A DNA stretch of 64,000 bases. It comes from Alternaria dauci. Taxonomy: Eukaryota > Ascomycota > Dothideomycetes > Pleosporales > Pleosporaceae. Shown here piece by piece: positions 1 through 11,262 of this stretch. The stretch's first letter is position 1; every line of letters starts with the position of its first letter. Under the pieces are notes generated by a model. That model saw only the letters and a list, made by a program, of their open reading frames with translations. It was not told the origin of the DNA and ran no database searches. Both the position numbers and the translations under genes were made by a program. The DNA lies in NCBI RefSeq assembly GCF_042100115.1, contig NC_091278.1, positions 124,001 to 188,000 on the forward strand, in the 5' to 3' direction.

Positions 1-467
1 AATTTGGACGTTACTGACGAGGTGCGCCAGAGATGCGCACGTTGCCGGCTCAAGACTTACTCCGCGGATCAAACCATGCATGTCACGTACAGCGTATAGC
101 GTATACCGAGTTCGTATTTACGGATGTCGATTAGCGGGAACACCACATTGACGGCATATCCACTAACGAATGCTTGCACAATGATTAGTAAGCGCGGATC
201 AAACGGCAACGTGAAAGCAAGCCCGCCCGGCAAGCACTAATTTCAGAATAGCCCAGCTTGATAGCTTTCAGACTCTCGCAACTATCACGGAAGGTGATTT
301 CTATTCCCTCTACGGATCGAACGAACTCAGACGTTACTACTATCGAACGCACTTACGAGGAAAAAGGCCTCGCATATTTTGTTTAGGCTAACAGATGACC
401 GTAGTTTTGGGTCTTGATGGCGGTCCTCAACTCCAGCAATACGTAAGTTTTGCCACGTGTCGCTATG
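1..467. other. Intergenic, no gene seen
   Basis: No reading frame with recognisable content was seen. It is the downstream flank of the minus-strand GH43 gene and probably holds its 3' untranslated region. Confidence 0.5.
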
Positions 468-2345
468 TCAAGGTGGAGATGACGTAATTTCTCGGGTGTT
501 GAAGGACTCCGATGATTCACCATCGTGGCAAAGCCAGTGGCATCGACTCAGCACCTGTGAGCTGTCTCCGCGCTCCATGTTTGAGCAGTGCACTTGATTT
601 GATGCAAGAACGACATTGTAATCGATCTTTTGACCAATCGGAATGTATCGCCAGTTGCTTAAATATCCATGGAACGTGTGGTTGCCGCCATTCGTAGTTG
701 CGTAAACGCCAAGTAGGCCACCACTGCTGGCACCATCACCTGCAATCAGTGCGGTTGTATACTCGATTAGCACTACCTCCTCCTCAGCTTCATTGGTAGA
801 CGATGCGACGAATTCAAAATGGCTCTCGTTTCTAGGGGACACACCGATGCGAATGGGATGCTGTAGCCATGCGTGCGGAACGGGTAGAACCGTTTCAGAA
901 GGCATTGGTGCCCGAACGGATCTCGTCCGGAAACGGAAGTGTGGCTCTAGTTGGCCCTTCTTCCTTTCGAGGTAGACGATGCCGAGGTCGACGTGTTGTT
1001 CTTGGTTCAGGAAGTTGGAGACACCGAGTTCATCACCAGCTACCTGCCCAAAACCCAGGTGGAGATCAACGCTGTAATTGAAGAAAGTGTGTTCTTGACG
1101 GCGAAACAAAGCGGTCAGACCCTCGCGGGTGGCATTGAATACCAAATCACCCGTCAGATTCGCCCTTGATGACATGAGTTGGAGGGCGTTAGGGTGGCCT
1201 GTCGGAGATATCTCGAAAGATGCATTGTTGTAGGGTGCTCGCCAGGACACCCAATGACGGGATATCGTGGATCCAGGCTCAAATTCAACAACTTCAGCCT
1301 CCCCCACCGCCGGGCCGATACCGCGTATTGGTCGTCGCTGCATTGGCCGAGGTAACGGGCCGCCCATAATTCCATGAACCTGATCCGCTATAGGCCAGCC
1401 TCCAGTCGGCCACGAAACGGGATAGAGGACAGTCTCCCTGCCCATGGGGAAGACGGATTCGTTGTACAACGCTGGACCGCCTCTTGTGGATAACGCAACG
1501 CCCCACCAGTTTCCATTCGCGTCGTGGAACAAGTCTGCATGTCCAACAATCTGGAAGTAGTTGTTGGTACCTTTGCTCGAAACCAACGGGTTGTGTGGTG
1601 ACGCTTCCCACGTCCCGTTGAGGGTCCTGGACCGAGCAACTGTCGCAGCATGCTCGAGCTGAGTACCTCCTTCGGCGATCAACAAGTAATAATAGTCATC
1701 CTTTTTCAGAATGTGGGGTCCCTCTGCGTTGGCGCCACCTGTACCGTTCCACAACGCCCACGGTTCGCTCATGTTGCCCGTAGCGATGTCCAGATAAGAG
1801 GCTTGGATCGGAGACCCGGAGAACGCGACAACAACTGAGCCGTCGTCATCGAAGAAGATGTCGGGATCAATGGTACTAGCGCCCGGTGTTTGGATGAACA
1901 TCATATCGGTCCAGGATGCATCCTCGAAAGGGTCGACCGCGGTATTCATGACAAATCTGGGCCCTCCATTGTCTGTATTGATCCAGCTCGAGATGAGATA
2001 GAATCTCCTTTGGTGGTATCGCAGCGTGTTGGCGAACATGCCACCTCCGGCAAAATAGGAGTTTGTTGCTGTCCTAATCTCAGGCAACTGCTCAACACGA
2101 CTCAAGGCGTTGCTCGCAAGCTTCCAGCTCACTAAATCCTGGCTAGCGTAGATGGGGTTTCCCGGGAATGCCATAAAGCTGGAAGTAGTGCAGAAGAAGG
2201 TATTTTCTAGCTCAGCAACAAACACACAACTCGGATCCGAATGCCATCCTGGCAAAACCGGATTGATGTACGGTAAGATTGAGGAGGCTTGAAGGCCACT
2301 TGAAAGAAGCGCAGGGACAATCAGTCGTAATCCAAAGAAGACCAT
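468..2345 (-). CDS. Secreted glycoside hydrolase family 43 (beta-xylosidase / arabinofuranosidase type)
   Basis: Single-exon 625-aa protein. Residues 1-22 are a hydrophobic signal peptide. The five-bladed propeller follows, with the three GH43 acidic residues visible: base Asp37 in GWHSDPSC, pKa modulator Asp160 in TIDPDIFFDDDG, and acid Glu208 in AEGPHIL. The second half (about 350-575) resembles the concanavalin-like C-terminal domain of fungal beta-xylosidases and ends in the usual W-Y-I-P block. The last 50 residues look unconserved and may be a tail or a mis-read end. Members release xylose or arabinose from hemicellulose outside the cell. It is divergent from a GH3 gene, suggesting a shared degradation role. 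The exact substrate cannot be read from sequence. The family call is firm; the function within it is inferred. Confidence 0.9.
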   Translation of the reverse strand: MVFFGLRLIVPALLSSGLQASSILPYINPVLPGWHSDPSCVFVAELENTFFCTTSSFMAFPGNPIYASQDLVSWKLASNALSRVEQLPEIRTATNSYFAGGGMFANTLRYHQRRFYLISSWINTDNGGPRFVMNTAVDPFEDASWTDMMFIQTPGASTIDPDIFFDDDGSVVVAFSGSPIQASYLDIATGNMSEPWALWNGTGGANAEGPHILKKDDYYYLLIAEGGTQLEHAATVARSRTLNGTWEASPHNPLVSSKGTNNYFQIVGHADLFHDANGNWWGVALSTRGGPALYNESVFPMGRETVLYPVSWPTGGWPIADQVHGIMGGPLPRPMQRRPIRGIGPAVGEAEVVEFEPGSTISRHWVSWRAPYNNASFEISPTGHPNALQLMSSRANLTGDLVFNATREGLTALFRRQEHTFFNYSVDLHLGFGQVAGDELGVSNFLNQEQHVDLGIVYLERKKGQLEPHFRFRTRSVRAPMPSETVLPVPHAWLQHPIRIGVSPRNESHFEFVASSTNEAEEEVVLIEYTTALIAGDGASSGGLLGVYATTNGGNHTFHGYLSNWRYIPIGQKIDYNVVLASNQVHCSNMERGDSSQVLSRCHWLCHDGESSESFNTREITSSPP

Positions 2346-3572
2346 CTTGAGATTGGGTTTGCGTGCGTACGATGTTGTTCGAGCGGAGATTTGTCGATAC
2401 TATATGCTTGCCTCGGCTCCGCAGACACTGTCTCCATGACCGAGATCTTACCCGGTGGATTTCATGTTTGACTCTGGGCGCTAAACAGTGCGTGCCGAGC
2501 TCCTGCTTACGTCGCAGGGTAGGACCTGACGCTCCAAAAGTTCCCAGATTCAGCAGAAGAGCTTCCAGACAGTCTTGATGGCTCACGATCCAACCACCTG
2601 GCAAGCACTTCTAGTAATTAACCATTGGTAGAGTACTCCTGCCGCGCGCAGCCAAATGCACGTCAGAACTCGCAAGAGCAACCAAGCCTTTCTTGGAGTC
2701 ATCAAACAGCAAGTTCAAGCCAGCGGGATTTGAGAAGGCAAAGTAGCGCTCCCGACCCGAGCTCACCAGGAATGAGGCGAATTCCTGCTGGCATCCGGGA
2801 TTAACCAGAACATTGGACCTACCGAGGCTATGCCAGGCCTCGCAAGATGTTCGCGTCAAAACCAGCAATACCGAAACAAACAGTACGACGTATTCTCGTA
2901 TAGGTTTTTATACGCGTACCTTCCTCAGTAGCGTGCACGGACTCGATGCTTGCCCCACTGTTCGAATAAGTCCGCTCAGCTACGAGGTCTGGGGGTTACC
3001 TAGTAGCAGTGCATGGCTGATGTTATTGCCGCCACATGATGCATCTCGGAAGAGTGTTCTTACTACATCCATGCATCCAAGGCCGAACCGAAGCAGAGCA
3101 GATCACGCGGGAAACCTACCCCAGAGATCGCGAGTGCCTGGACTAGCCCACGGATGATCATTATGCGGGGATCGTGCGGCACTGACCCAACATACGGGCA
3201 GTCTCCCCCGTATCGGCTCATGTTAAGTCAGCTAGGGGCAACTACTCAGAGACTTAGATGCACCGAGACGGGTAAATACCGTATAAACTCCTGGCCGTTC
3301 TGAGCTCTACGACTCGTCAGAAATGTTAAGCCATCGGCGTAGAGTCGAAGACTAATTGTCAGCCTGATTCTAATGTGTTTCTCCGCTCCCCAGCGCCTCC
3401 GCACGACTGCTGGCTCAATTTGATGTAGTGTCGTACAGAAAGCTTCGAAAGACAATAGGTTTTCTTCGGGGGCTCAAGTACTTAAGACGGTGGCTTAATC
3501 CTCCCTAGCGAAGTCTGATCTGCACTTGCAAACAACAAGAGCCCAATATAACACTAACACCTAGCGTCCAAC
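2346..3572. other. Divergent intergenic region between GH43 and GH3
   Basis: 1.2 kb between two divergently transcribed hydrolase genes. No convincing ORF was seen. It should hold both promoters; no binding site can be assigned with confidence. Confidence 0.5.
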
Positions 3573-6052
3573 ATGCACATTGCAATCTCGCCGAGTTTTG
3601 TGCGTCTACTCATTGCTTTGCAATATGTGTCGGCTATTGATGTGCCCTTGGAGGCTCCCCTTTGTAAGCAGCTGCAAACTATTTGTTTACATGACTGATT
3701 GACTGATGGCGGACGCATAGCATGGGAAGAAGCATCAGAGAGGGCCAGGAGCTTTGTGTCTCATCTCACAGTCTCAGAGAAGATTGGCCTTGCAACCGGC
3801 AGTTATGGCTCTCCTCCGTTTCTACCCTGCGTAGGCACGCTCGCACCAATCGAACGACTCAACTACTCCGGCCTATGCATGTCCGATGGCCCCAACGGGG
3901 TCAATCGAGCAGATGGAGTAAGTGTGTTTGCATCCGGTATCACCGTGGCGGCGACGTGGGATAGACGTCTTATGTACGAACGGGGACTGGCCCTTGGAGA
4001 GGAGTTTAGGATGAAAGGCGTTCACGTTTTATTAGGGTATGAACACCTTAGGCCCAATACCTCGATTTCTTGAACTCACAACGGCGTAGACCTAGTACTG
4101 GACCTATGGGCCGCCACCCCCGAGGCGGTCGCAATTGGGAAGGCTTTGGCCCGGATCCGTACCTTGCTGGTGTCGCTATGAACGAATCAGTGTCTGGTAT
4201 AGAAGCGACTGGTGTCCAGACGAGCTCAAAGCATTACATCGGTAACGAGCAGGAAACACAGCGCATGCCTAGTACCAGGGACGATGGGACAGTCATTGAA
4301 GCGATCTCTGCAAACATTGACGACCGGACACTCCACGAGCTTTACCTTTGGCCATTCGCCAATGCTGTACAGGCTGGGACAGCATCCGTCATGTGCGCCT
4401 ACAGTCGCCTGAACCAGACGTACTCGTGCGCAAACTCCGAGATTCTGAACACGATTCTCAAAGACGAGCTAGCTTTCCGTGGCTATGTAGTCTCCGATTG
4501 GGGCGCTACGCACTCTACAGCGACCTTTGCGGAAGCAGGCTTAGACCTGGAGATGCCGGGGAATGTCACTGGAAGTGGTATTCCATGCTATTTTGGCGAC
4601 GCGCTCCTTGAAGCAGTTCAAGCGAACGTCGTAACGGCGGACCGCCTTGAAGACATGGCAACAAGAGTTATGACGCCCTATTTCCGGCTCCATCAAGACA
4701 AGAATTTCCCCGCGACGGACCCTGCCACTGGTCCCACGCTCCTTGTCACTCAGCTTGGCCATGGATCGCCCTTGGCAGGAGCGTATGCTGAAGTCCCAGC
4801 TCTAGATGTCCGCGCCGACCATGCGCGCGGTATTCGCGAGCTGGGCGCAGCTGGCACGGTGTTGCTGAAGAATGTCAATGGTGCACTGCCATTGATAAAC
4901 GAAACCAGCTTTGCGCTCTTTGGAAACGGTCTTCCAGATCCAACAATTGGATCAGCTTTTGTTCCTCCACGCGCTGAAGTCGTCTCGGAGGGTTTCGAGA
5001 CGGGGACCCTTGACATTGGCGGCGGATCTGGCTCTATGCGACACACCAAACTCGTGAGCCCACTCGAAGCCATACGGAACAAAGTGAATGCTCTGGGTGG
5101 CCGAATACAGCTGCTGCTCGACAACAACGAGATTGCGGCGGGCCGGTTCTCAACCATCTATCCAACACCCCAAGTCTGCTTACTGTTCTTGAAGGCCTAT
5201 GCATCGGAAGGCGCTGACAGACCGGACCTGAATCTCCAATGGAACGCTACCATGGCTGTCGAAAGCACAGCAGCACTGTGCCCGAATACTATCGTGATAA
5301 CACACGGTCCAGGCGTAGTGTTGATGCCGTGGGCCAACAATGAGAATGTGACGGCTATCTTAGCTGCGCATTATCCAGGAGAAGAAATTGGGAACTCTAT
5401 CACGGACGTCCTTTGGGGAACTGTTGAGCCATCTGGCCGGCTACCCTATTCCATCCCTAGGGACGAATCGGACGCCGGTCCTCCGATTCTTGTATTGCCC
5501 AAGAACACAACAAATTCGAGCGCATGGACGGAAGACTTTGTTGAGGGTCAAATGATTGATTACAGGTACTTCGACGCAAGTCCCGGGAACGCACCGCTTT
5601 ACGAGTTCGGTTTCGGGCTTTCATACACCAAGTTTGAGATGGGCGAGAGCCTGAAAGCGCAACTTATCGTTAGCCCGTTGGATCGATATGCTGATAAATC
5701 TATGGGCATCGCACCAGGAGGTTTGGTCGATCTGTGGACCAGAATAGCTGTGGTAACGGTGAATGTCACGAACTTGGGACACCGAGCCGGTTCCGCTTTA
5801 CCCCAGCTTTACGTATCACTTCCTCAGGACACGACACCCCAAGGCACGCCTGTGAAGGTGCTAAGAGGATTCAGTAAGCTCCATCTACAGCCAGGTGAGA
5901 CTCAGCAGGCCGAATTCGTGCTCATGAGGAGGGATCTGAGCTATTGGAATGCTGAGGAAAGAGAGTGGGTCATTCCGAGAGGGTCTCTAAGTCTATCATC
6001 AGGATTCAGCTCCAAAGACTTGCGAGCAAACACAACGATAATGATCCAGTAA
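3573..6052 (+). CDS. Secreted glycoside hydrolase family 3 (beta-glucosidase type)
   Basis: Three exons read by eye: 3573-3663, 3721-4036 and 4090-6052, giving 789 aa. The 57- and 53-bp introns are GTAAGC..CATAG and GTATGA..CGTAG; splicing restores the family block HVLLGPSTGPMGRHPRGG and then RNWEGFGPDP. Exon 1 encodes a signal-peptide-like start. The GH3 N-terminal barrel holds the KHYIGNEQE substrate-binding block and the nucleophile Asp272 in VVSDWGATHS. A GH3 C-terminal sandwich and a fibronectin-III-like domain (about 650-780) follow, the normal order for fungal beta-glucosidases. It should hydrolyse terminal beta-glycosides of plant polymers outside the cell. The start is the first ATG giving a secretory N-terminus in frame. 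The family is certain; glucosidase versus xylosidase preference is inferred. Confidence 0.9.
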
Positions 6053-6569
6053 TCGGTGCTGAATAGATGATCGCAACAGGCATATGGTTCCAATTCAGTT
6101 GAACACTTGAGCCAGAAATGTAACTGTGAGCTCAATACAATTTCTCGGTGTACCTTCACAATGCCAGGAAAGCACCCGGCATTTCGAATACAGACATAAG
6201 TATGCCTAAATCTAGTCTAGGCCTAATTAGCGCTTAGATAACACGCTTAGGCTAACTTATATAACCCCTTATTAATCAATATATAAATACTACACTGAGG
6301 AAGTAGATAGCTCTTTATTAACAATAACTTTAGTATACCTATATAATAGCTCCCTAAGCGTAGCCCCTTACAGACGCGATGTAAAGTAATACTATAGGAA
6401 CGGTGCGTATAGACTTATTATTTACTACGCTGTTCTTTATATGACATAGTATTTAGAGTAAGATTAGACATTTCTAGCCATACAATACAGTTAGAGACAA
6501 TTCCTATAATGCTCCGTCCTATGTCTGTTTATCGTGTGCAGTACCAATACGCGGAGGCCGTGATCTTGA
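6053..6569. other. Convergent 3' region with a short AT-rich RIP-like remnant
   Basis: Lies between the convergent GH3 and LovD-like genes. About 6190-6480 is rich in TA dinucleotides and TAG/TAA triplets, unlike its flanks, and looks like a small decayed repeat. No ORF or terminal repeat was identified. Confidence 0.4.
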
Positions 6570-7847
6570 CTACTGCTGTCCATCATCTCTGATTACTGAC
6601 AGGTTTCGCCAAACAGCAGTCTCAAACTTCGCATGCATCTCCCAGGTCTTTCGGTCTCTCCAAGGCATGACTTGTGTTGCCATGAACAGCGCGAGCCCAC
6701 GCTCTCGATTGACACTCCAGAGCAAATTTGGCAATCCTGTCCACGCCAACGTACCCTTCGGCCTGAAAAAGTCGTCGCGATCTAAATCCTTCATAAGTAG
6801 CAATCCACTTAGCCCCTGATTCGCATCAACACCATCCATACTATTTCCGACTGAGCATTGGTAAGAAAACTTCCCCATAGCAATCAGCGCCTTGTGAGCG
6901 GAGCTTCCAGGCACAAATTGTGGTGTAAACATCTCGTCAACACTAGATTTCTTCAATAGTGTGGGGGAGTTCTTAAGCAGGTCGGCTAGTACACGAGTGA
7001 AATCGTGTACATTAGAATACATTCCTGATCCACCTCCCTCCTTCACAGGATCGGACCAATACGGTGTTTGGCTATCGACCAGAATTCCTTCATCCTGGCG
7101 AGTGGTCATGCGCATAAGTTTGTCGGCCACAGCGGGTTTGCGCGGCAAGTGCCAGGTGAAAGATGAGATACTTAGAGGCTGCATGATATTTTTATAGATG
7201 TATTCCTCAAATCCTGTGTGGGTAAGGCGCTCTATGAGAAGGCTCGTCCAGTCCAAGCCACTGGTGTACATCCAGCTCGTTCCTGCCTCAGAGGTTCGGG
7301 GATATGCGCATCCCTTTGCAACGTCGCCGTCGGTAAGCATTACTGGTGTTTCACCACGCGATTTACGCCAGGCTGTTAATATTGGCGAAGCCCAATCCTG
7401 TGCTGTTCCGCTTGAATGCGTAATAAGATGGCGTAAGGTAATTGATCGCTTGGGTGTGTGATACACAAACTCTCCGCTGTCCTTTTGCGTAATAATCGGC
7501 TGGGAGGCCAACTCCGGAAGGTGTTTGTCGGTAGGCTCATCTAAGCCAATAAGGCCACGTTCGACGGTCTGAAGAGCTGCGATAGTGGTAACGACTTTCG
7601 TGCAAGAAGCAACGAAGAAGGTCTGATCGAAAGAGAGGGGATTTGCATCGTCTGCAACACCATTGTATCCCGATACGTTCTTATAGACGTAGTTACCTTT
7701 GAAATTATTGAGTAAACTGAATGATACAGGGAGTATGATAGCATTACCGTCCTTATCAACAACGGCCATGACAGCGCCAGGTACGTTGTTGGCGCGTCTA
7801 GCAGTAGCCTGTTCGAGGAAAGCTTCGAATTCGTCCATGGTTTGCAA
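6570..7847 (-). CDS. LovD/EstB-like serine hydrolase (beta-lactamase fold transesterase)
   Basis: The frame is open for 425 codons, but a 51-bp in-frame intron (7697-7747, GTAATG..CAAAG) is likely: removing it joins VVDKDG to NYVYKNVSGYNG and yields 408 aa, the usual length. The class-C beta-lactamase/esterase motif SxxK is Ser64-Cys-Thr-Lys67 (VASCTKVV). A YxS-type tyrosine motif is in SWMYTSGLDW, and the C-terminal GTLAWTGLPNLLW block is typical of fungal LovD-like proteins. Relatives are acyl transferases of polyketide pathways or free esterases. No polyketide synthase is in this window, so it may act alone. No signal peptide was seen, suggesting the cytosol. It is convergent with the GH3 gene. 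The family is clear; the substrate is unknown. Confidence 0.85.
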   Translation of the reverse strand: MQTMDEFEAFLEQATARRANNVPGAVMAVVDKDGNAIILPVSFSLLNNFKGNYVYKNVSGYNGVADDANPLSFDQTFFVASCTKVVTTIAALQTVERGLIGLDEPTDKHLPELASQPIITQKDSGEFVYHTPKRSITLRHLITHSSGTAQDWASPILTAWRKSRGETPVMLTDGDVAKGCAYPRTSEAGTSWMYTSGLDWTSLLIERLTHTGFEEYIYKNIMQPLSISSFTWHLPRKPAVADKLMRMTTRQDEGILVDSQTPYWSDPVKEGGGSGMYSNVHDFTRVLADLLKNSPTLLKKSSVDEMFTPQFVPGSSAHKALIAMGKFSYQCSVGNSMDGVDANQGLSGLLLMKDLDRDDFFRPKGTLAWTGLPNLLWSVNRERGLALFMATQVMPWRDRKTWEMHAKFETAVWRNLSVIRDDGQQ

Positions 7848-9029
7848 TTGATCAGATTTTTTGAACGCACTAATTCTGGTAGTAATGCAAATAGTAAGTA
7901 TATTGATGAAGGAGTTTTCCCAGTTTCAAATGCAATGAGTAAAGCTCCAGCCTCCACGGCATCTCTGTCAACAATATATACTCGCCACGACGGACATAGT
8001 CTACGCATTCACCGGCATTTACGGCATTTACGGGATAAGTTGGGCTGACCTGGTATGGAATCTTTGCTCATGTTTTGTTATCATCCTTGGTGATAAGGCC
8101 GTAGACTTCAGTCCCATGCCTCTAAAGCGCGAGATTGATATCTTATGTGTATATATTTTATCGTTACTAGTGACACTACTATTGCATAACAGATGTAAAG
8201 TACTTCTGCTTGTGCGACTGCTTATATTTGAAGTCGAATACGGATACAATGTTATTCATCAAATCATGGCGCACAAGCCTCACTGTCGCCGGTGCAGCCT
8301 TTTTGTTCAACGGCCTTTTCGGTCTTTTCGGTCTTACGGTCCGTCTGGTGGCGTGGATCCAAAACGTTGAATAGGACCGAGTATGATGATAAGGCTGTAG
8401 GCTCGGAGATGACGGCGGACATCGTCTGCGCGTACTTTCCCTCGTGTTGTCGTATTCGCGTATTCCTACCCTACTAGATTCAGCTCTGCTCTTTCGCTTG
8501 ACGCAATAAAGGCCCGAATTACCGCTTTCCATGTTATTTCGTTGTTCTCTGCCCTCGATCTGGTCACAATAGATCGCCCAGATAGCACGCAAGCATCAAT
8601 ACCGGTGAATACAAGGCTATACCTAGACAGCATACAAGCGCCCACACCAGTATACACAAGACCACGTCCGGATAGCACACAAGCTTCAATACCGGTCGAC
8701 ATCAAGGGCCGTCCAGATAGCACAATGCACTATTTCCCGTAGTGTACGAGTATACGGCTGAAAACGCCCTTGAGCTAGATGGTGATGCACCACCACCGTA
8801 CACATTGGACGACTCTTTGCTTCCACCCGGCGATACCGGAGTCACAAGTGAGTCGTAAAGGTACCAGGAAGTATCTTGGTTACGCAGACGGCTCGGACGT
8901 AACTTATTTTGAATGCACAAATCTCGCGCGTATGTTTCCTTCCAACAGAAAGATTCCATTATCTCCACGTTTCGGAGATTTACATGTTTCATGCTAGGAC
9001 CTGGACTGGCTCACAGACCATTAGTCTGA
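7848..9029. other. Intergenic region with a minisatellite
   Basis: Apart from the 45-bp tandem repeat at 8581-8726, nothing recognisable was seen. Several short ORFs on both strands lack homology that I recognise. Confidence 0.45.
8581..8726. repeat. 45-bp tandem repeat, about 3.2 copies
   Basis: Units start at 8581, 8626, 8671 and 8716, each opening with GAYAGCAY and containing a CCRGT core. The period is a multiple of three, and the array is open on the plus strand as imperfect 15-residue repeats beginning D-S-T/I-Q-A. It is also open on the minus strand. It is either a minisatellite or the relic of a repeat-protein gene. Confidence 0.8.
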
Positions 9030-10056
9030 CTATCCTTCGTTCTTGAAGTCTAATCCGGCTTCTTTCCTAACGGCCCCATACACACTAGAGATATCTCTTC
9101 TGTCGCCCAGCTCCGCCTTGACTACGTCTAGCCTATCCTGCGCAACTTTCAGCAGTTTCAAGCCATCCTGCGCCCCACTACTCTCTCCAAGACTCATCGC
9201 GTGCCTTGCATCTTTCCTTGCAAGATCGACATGAAACAACGGCTCTGTTCGCTTGTAATAGCCGCCCTCCAACATTCTCTGCGAATACTCCATATACAGC
9301 CCTGGGAACATCGTTCCTATGAAGTTGCGTAAATTGTTTACGCCAAGTCCGCTCTTCTCGGCGAGGATATAGCCTTCGGAGAGTTGGTTAACCACGTTCA
9401 GGATAAAGGTGTTTCCAATCATCTTGAGTAGAGTAGCGTTACCAGCTGGTTGGTCCGAGAAATCGATATTTGCACGGCTCATGACGCCTTTGGTGTAGGG
9501 TCTGACTCTAAGGCAAGAGGAAGACTTGCCAGCAAGGACACAGACGAGTTGTCCACTTTCGGCCATGGCTGGAGGTCCGAATATAGGCATTCCAATGAAC
9601 TCAGCTCCTTGTTCCGTGATGCGCTTCTCTAGGCCGTTTGTCGTATCTGGATGCAAGCTGGAGCAATCAATGATCAATTTGCCCTTGACGTCTTCTTGCA
9701 GCATTATGTCAACAACGTTGATTACAGAGGCGTCGTCCCCAAGACACATAAAGATAATGTCTGCTTCTTTGACAACGTTGTTGATGGTGCCAACAACTTT
9801 GGTCCTATTTGAACCAAGTTTGCTGGCGAGATCCTCGGACCTCTCCTTGGTTCGATTGTATATGATAAGGGGTTTTTCGAGGTTTCCTTTTTCGACAAGA
9901 TTCTGTTTATCTTAATGCCAACCGGAATCATTACTAGATGTTTCGTACCTTGCACATGCCCTGTAGCAATTAGTGGATGTACTTCGAATGTCAGTTGTCT
10001 ATACTTGCCCTCCCCATGTTGCCGAGGCCAATCCACGCGAGTTGGGAAGCCATCAT
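9030..10056 (-). CDS. 3-hydroxyisobutyrate dehydrogenase-like beta-hydroxyacid dehydrogenase
   Basis: Proposed exons in order: 10056-10009, 9960-9949 and 9902-9030, giving 310 aa, the family length. Exon 1 ends with GLGNMGR; a 48-bp intron with a GC donor (AGG|GCAAGT) leads to a 12-nt exon coding GMCK; a 46-bp GT-AG intron leads to NLVEKG. Together they rebuild the NAD(P)-binding signature GxGxMGxxMxxNL, which no unspliced frame supplies. Then come the Rossmann domain, the substrate-binding segment (about 125-135), and Lys180 with Asn184 in NATLLKMIGN, the conserved catalytic pair. Relatives oxidise 3-hydroxyisobutyrate or similar short hydroxyacids, or reduce small aldehydes. No clear mitochondrial presequence was seen. 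The family is certain; the substrate is open. Confidence 0.85.
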
Positions 10057-11262
10057 AAGTGCTTATCCTGGTGTAGCGAAATGATGATATTTTTGCAACA
10101 CAAGCGGTGCAAAGAGTAAATTATATACAACGCGCCGCTGGAAATTTTATACGTTGATTGCTGCCAAGCCTCCCAGGTTATTCTTGTGATCTGTGCAAGT
10201 CGCTTGTCTGATAGTTAGTATTGAACTAGACCAAAAGGTTCTTAATTGATTCACGACTACGGTACTCTGGGAGCTGATGCGTTGCATTGCGTCCCGCTAC
10301 CATACCGGAAACGAAGACCCACAGTATAAGCCGCCGGAGTTGTCTTAGCCAAGGAAGACGAAGATGCTCCCTCCTCGGACTTTGGACGTTGCGGCCCTAT
10401 GCAATAGCCAATGAACTGTCGAACCACCGCTTATGTGCGGTGCCATATCGGTGTTGGTCGTGGCGCCAGCCAGTTTCAAGAATTTAGTCTCCTATTAGAC
10501 AGCGTGTGAGGTAAAGCTGCTCTGGTTCGATTTGGTATCCTTATCAACATAGATTACTTCGTCATAGATTCTTGACAGTGCGCTTGAATTCTTCAGTAAC
10601 ACCAGCGCACTAGCGACCTAGTATTATGTTTATATTTTTATGCTGTTTATATGCGCCGCAAACACCAGAAGCAGTGACTCTAGCAAGAACCTAGTGTTCC
10701 CACCAGATGATTGCAACTAACCCAACCCAAGCGAGGCACCGCAGAGGAACCACGTTGCGTCGTGGGAGGGAAGGGAAGATTAGTGGAGCCGAGAAAATGT
10801 CCCGGATTGTATCACATGGAAGAACGAGTTAAGATGCGAGTGCGGGACATGTTTGCGGAAGAACCACTTGAACCCGCCAGAAGATCCGCCGGCGCTACCC
10901 GTAGTCCCCGCCAAGCCCCGCTGCCACTCGCTGAAATTCCTCCTCGGGTATAAGAAATGTGCATTAAATGGCCGCCGTCCGGGTAACCTGGACAATAGCA
11001 CCGCGCTTCGGGATGAAAACGAGGCCGAAGCCGCGAAACTCTGGCTGCCCTCGGGGTTTTATGGATTTACCGGAACAACATCCCTTGCCTAGTTCTCTCA
11101 CACGGTTACATGAGGAAGCCCCAGTCCTTGTTTGCTTTGATTATCCCCAAGTACATACGTGCATATATCGATCCGTATCTCCTATTGTATGTTGGATTTA
11201 GGTAACAGATCCATCAATTCCAACATTTTTCACATCACCAAAGATCACGTCAATTCTGACTT
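10057..11262. other. Intergenic, no supported gene
   Basis: Contains open stretches of up to 80 codons (for example 10711-10953 on plus) with no recognised domain and a proline/arginine-biased composition. I treat them as chance frames. It contains the upstream regions of the dehydrogenase and the CocE-like gene. Confidence 0.45.

Noticed and set aside
6570..7847. Possible secondary metabolite cluster around the LovD-like gene
   Set aside because: No polyketide synthase, peptide synthetase, P450 or cluster regulator within the window.
10711..10953. Proline/arginine-rich 80-codon plus ORF
   Set aside because: Open on both strands with no family; typical of GC-biased intergenic sequence.
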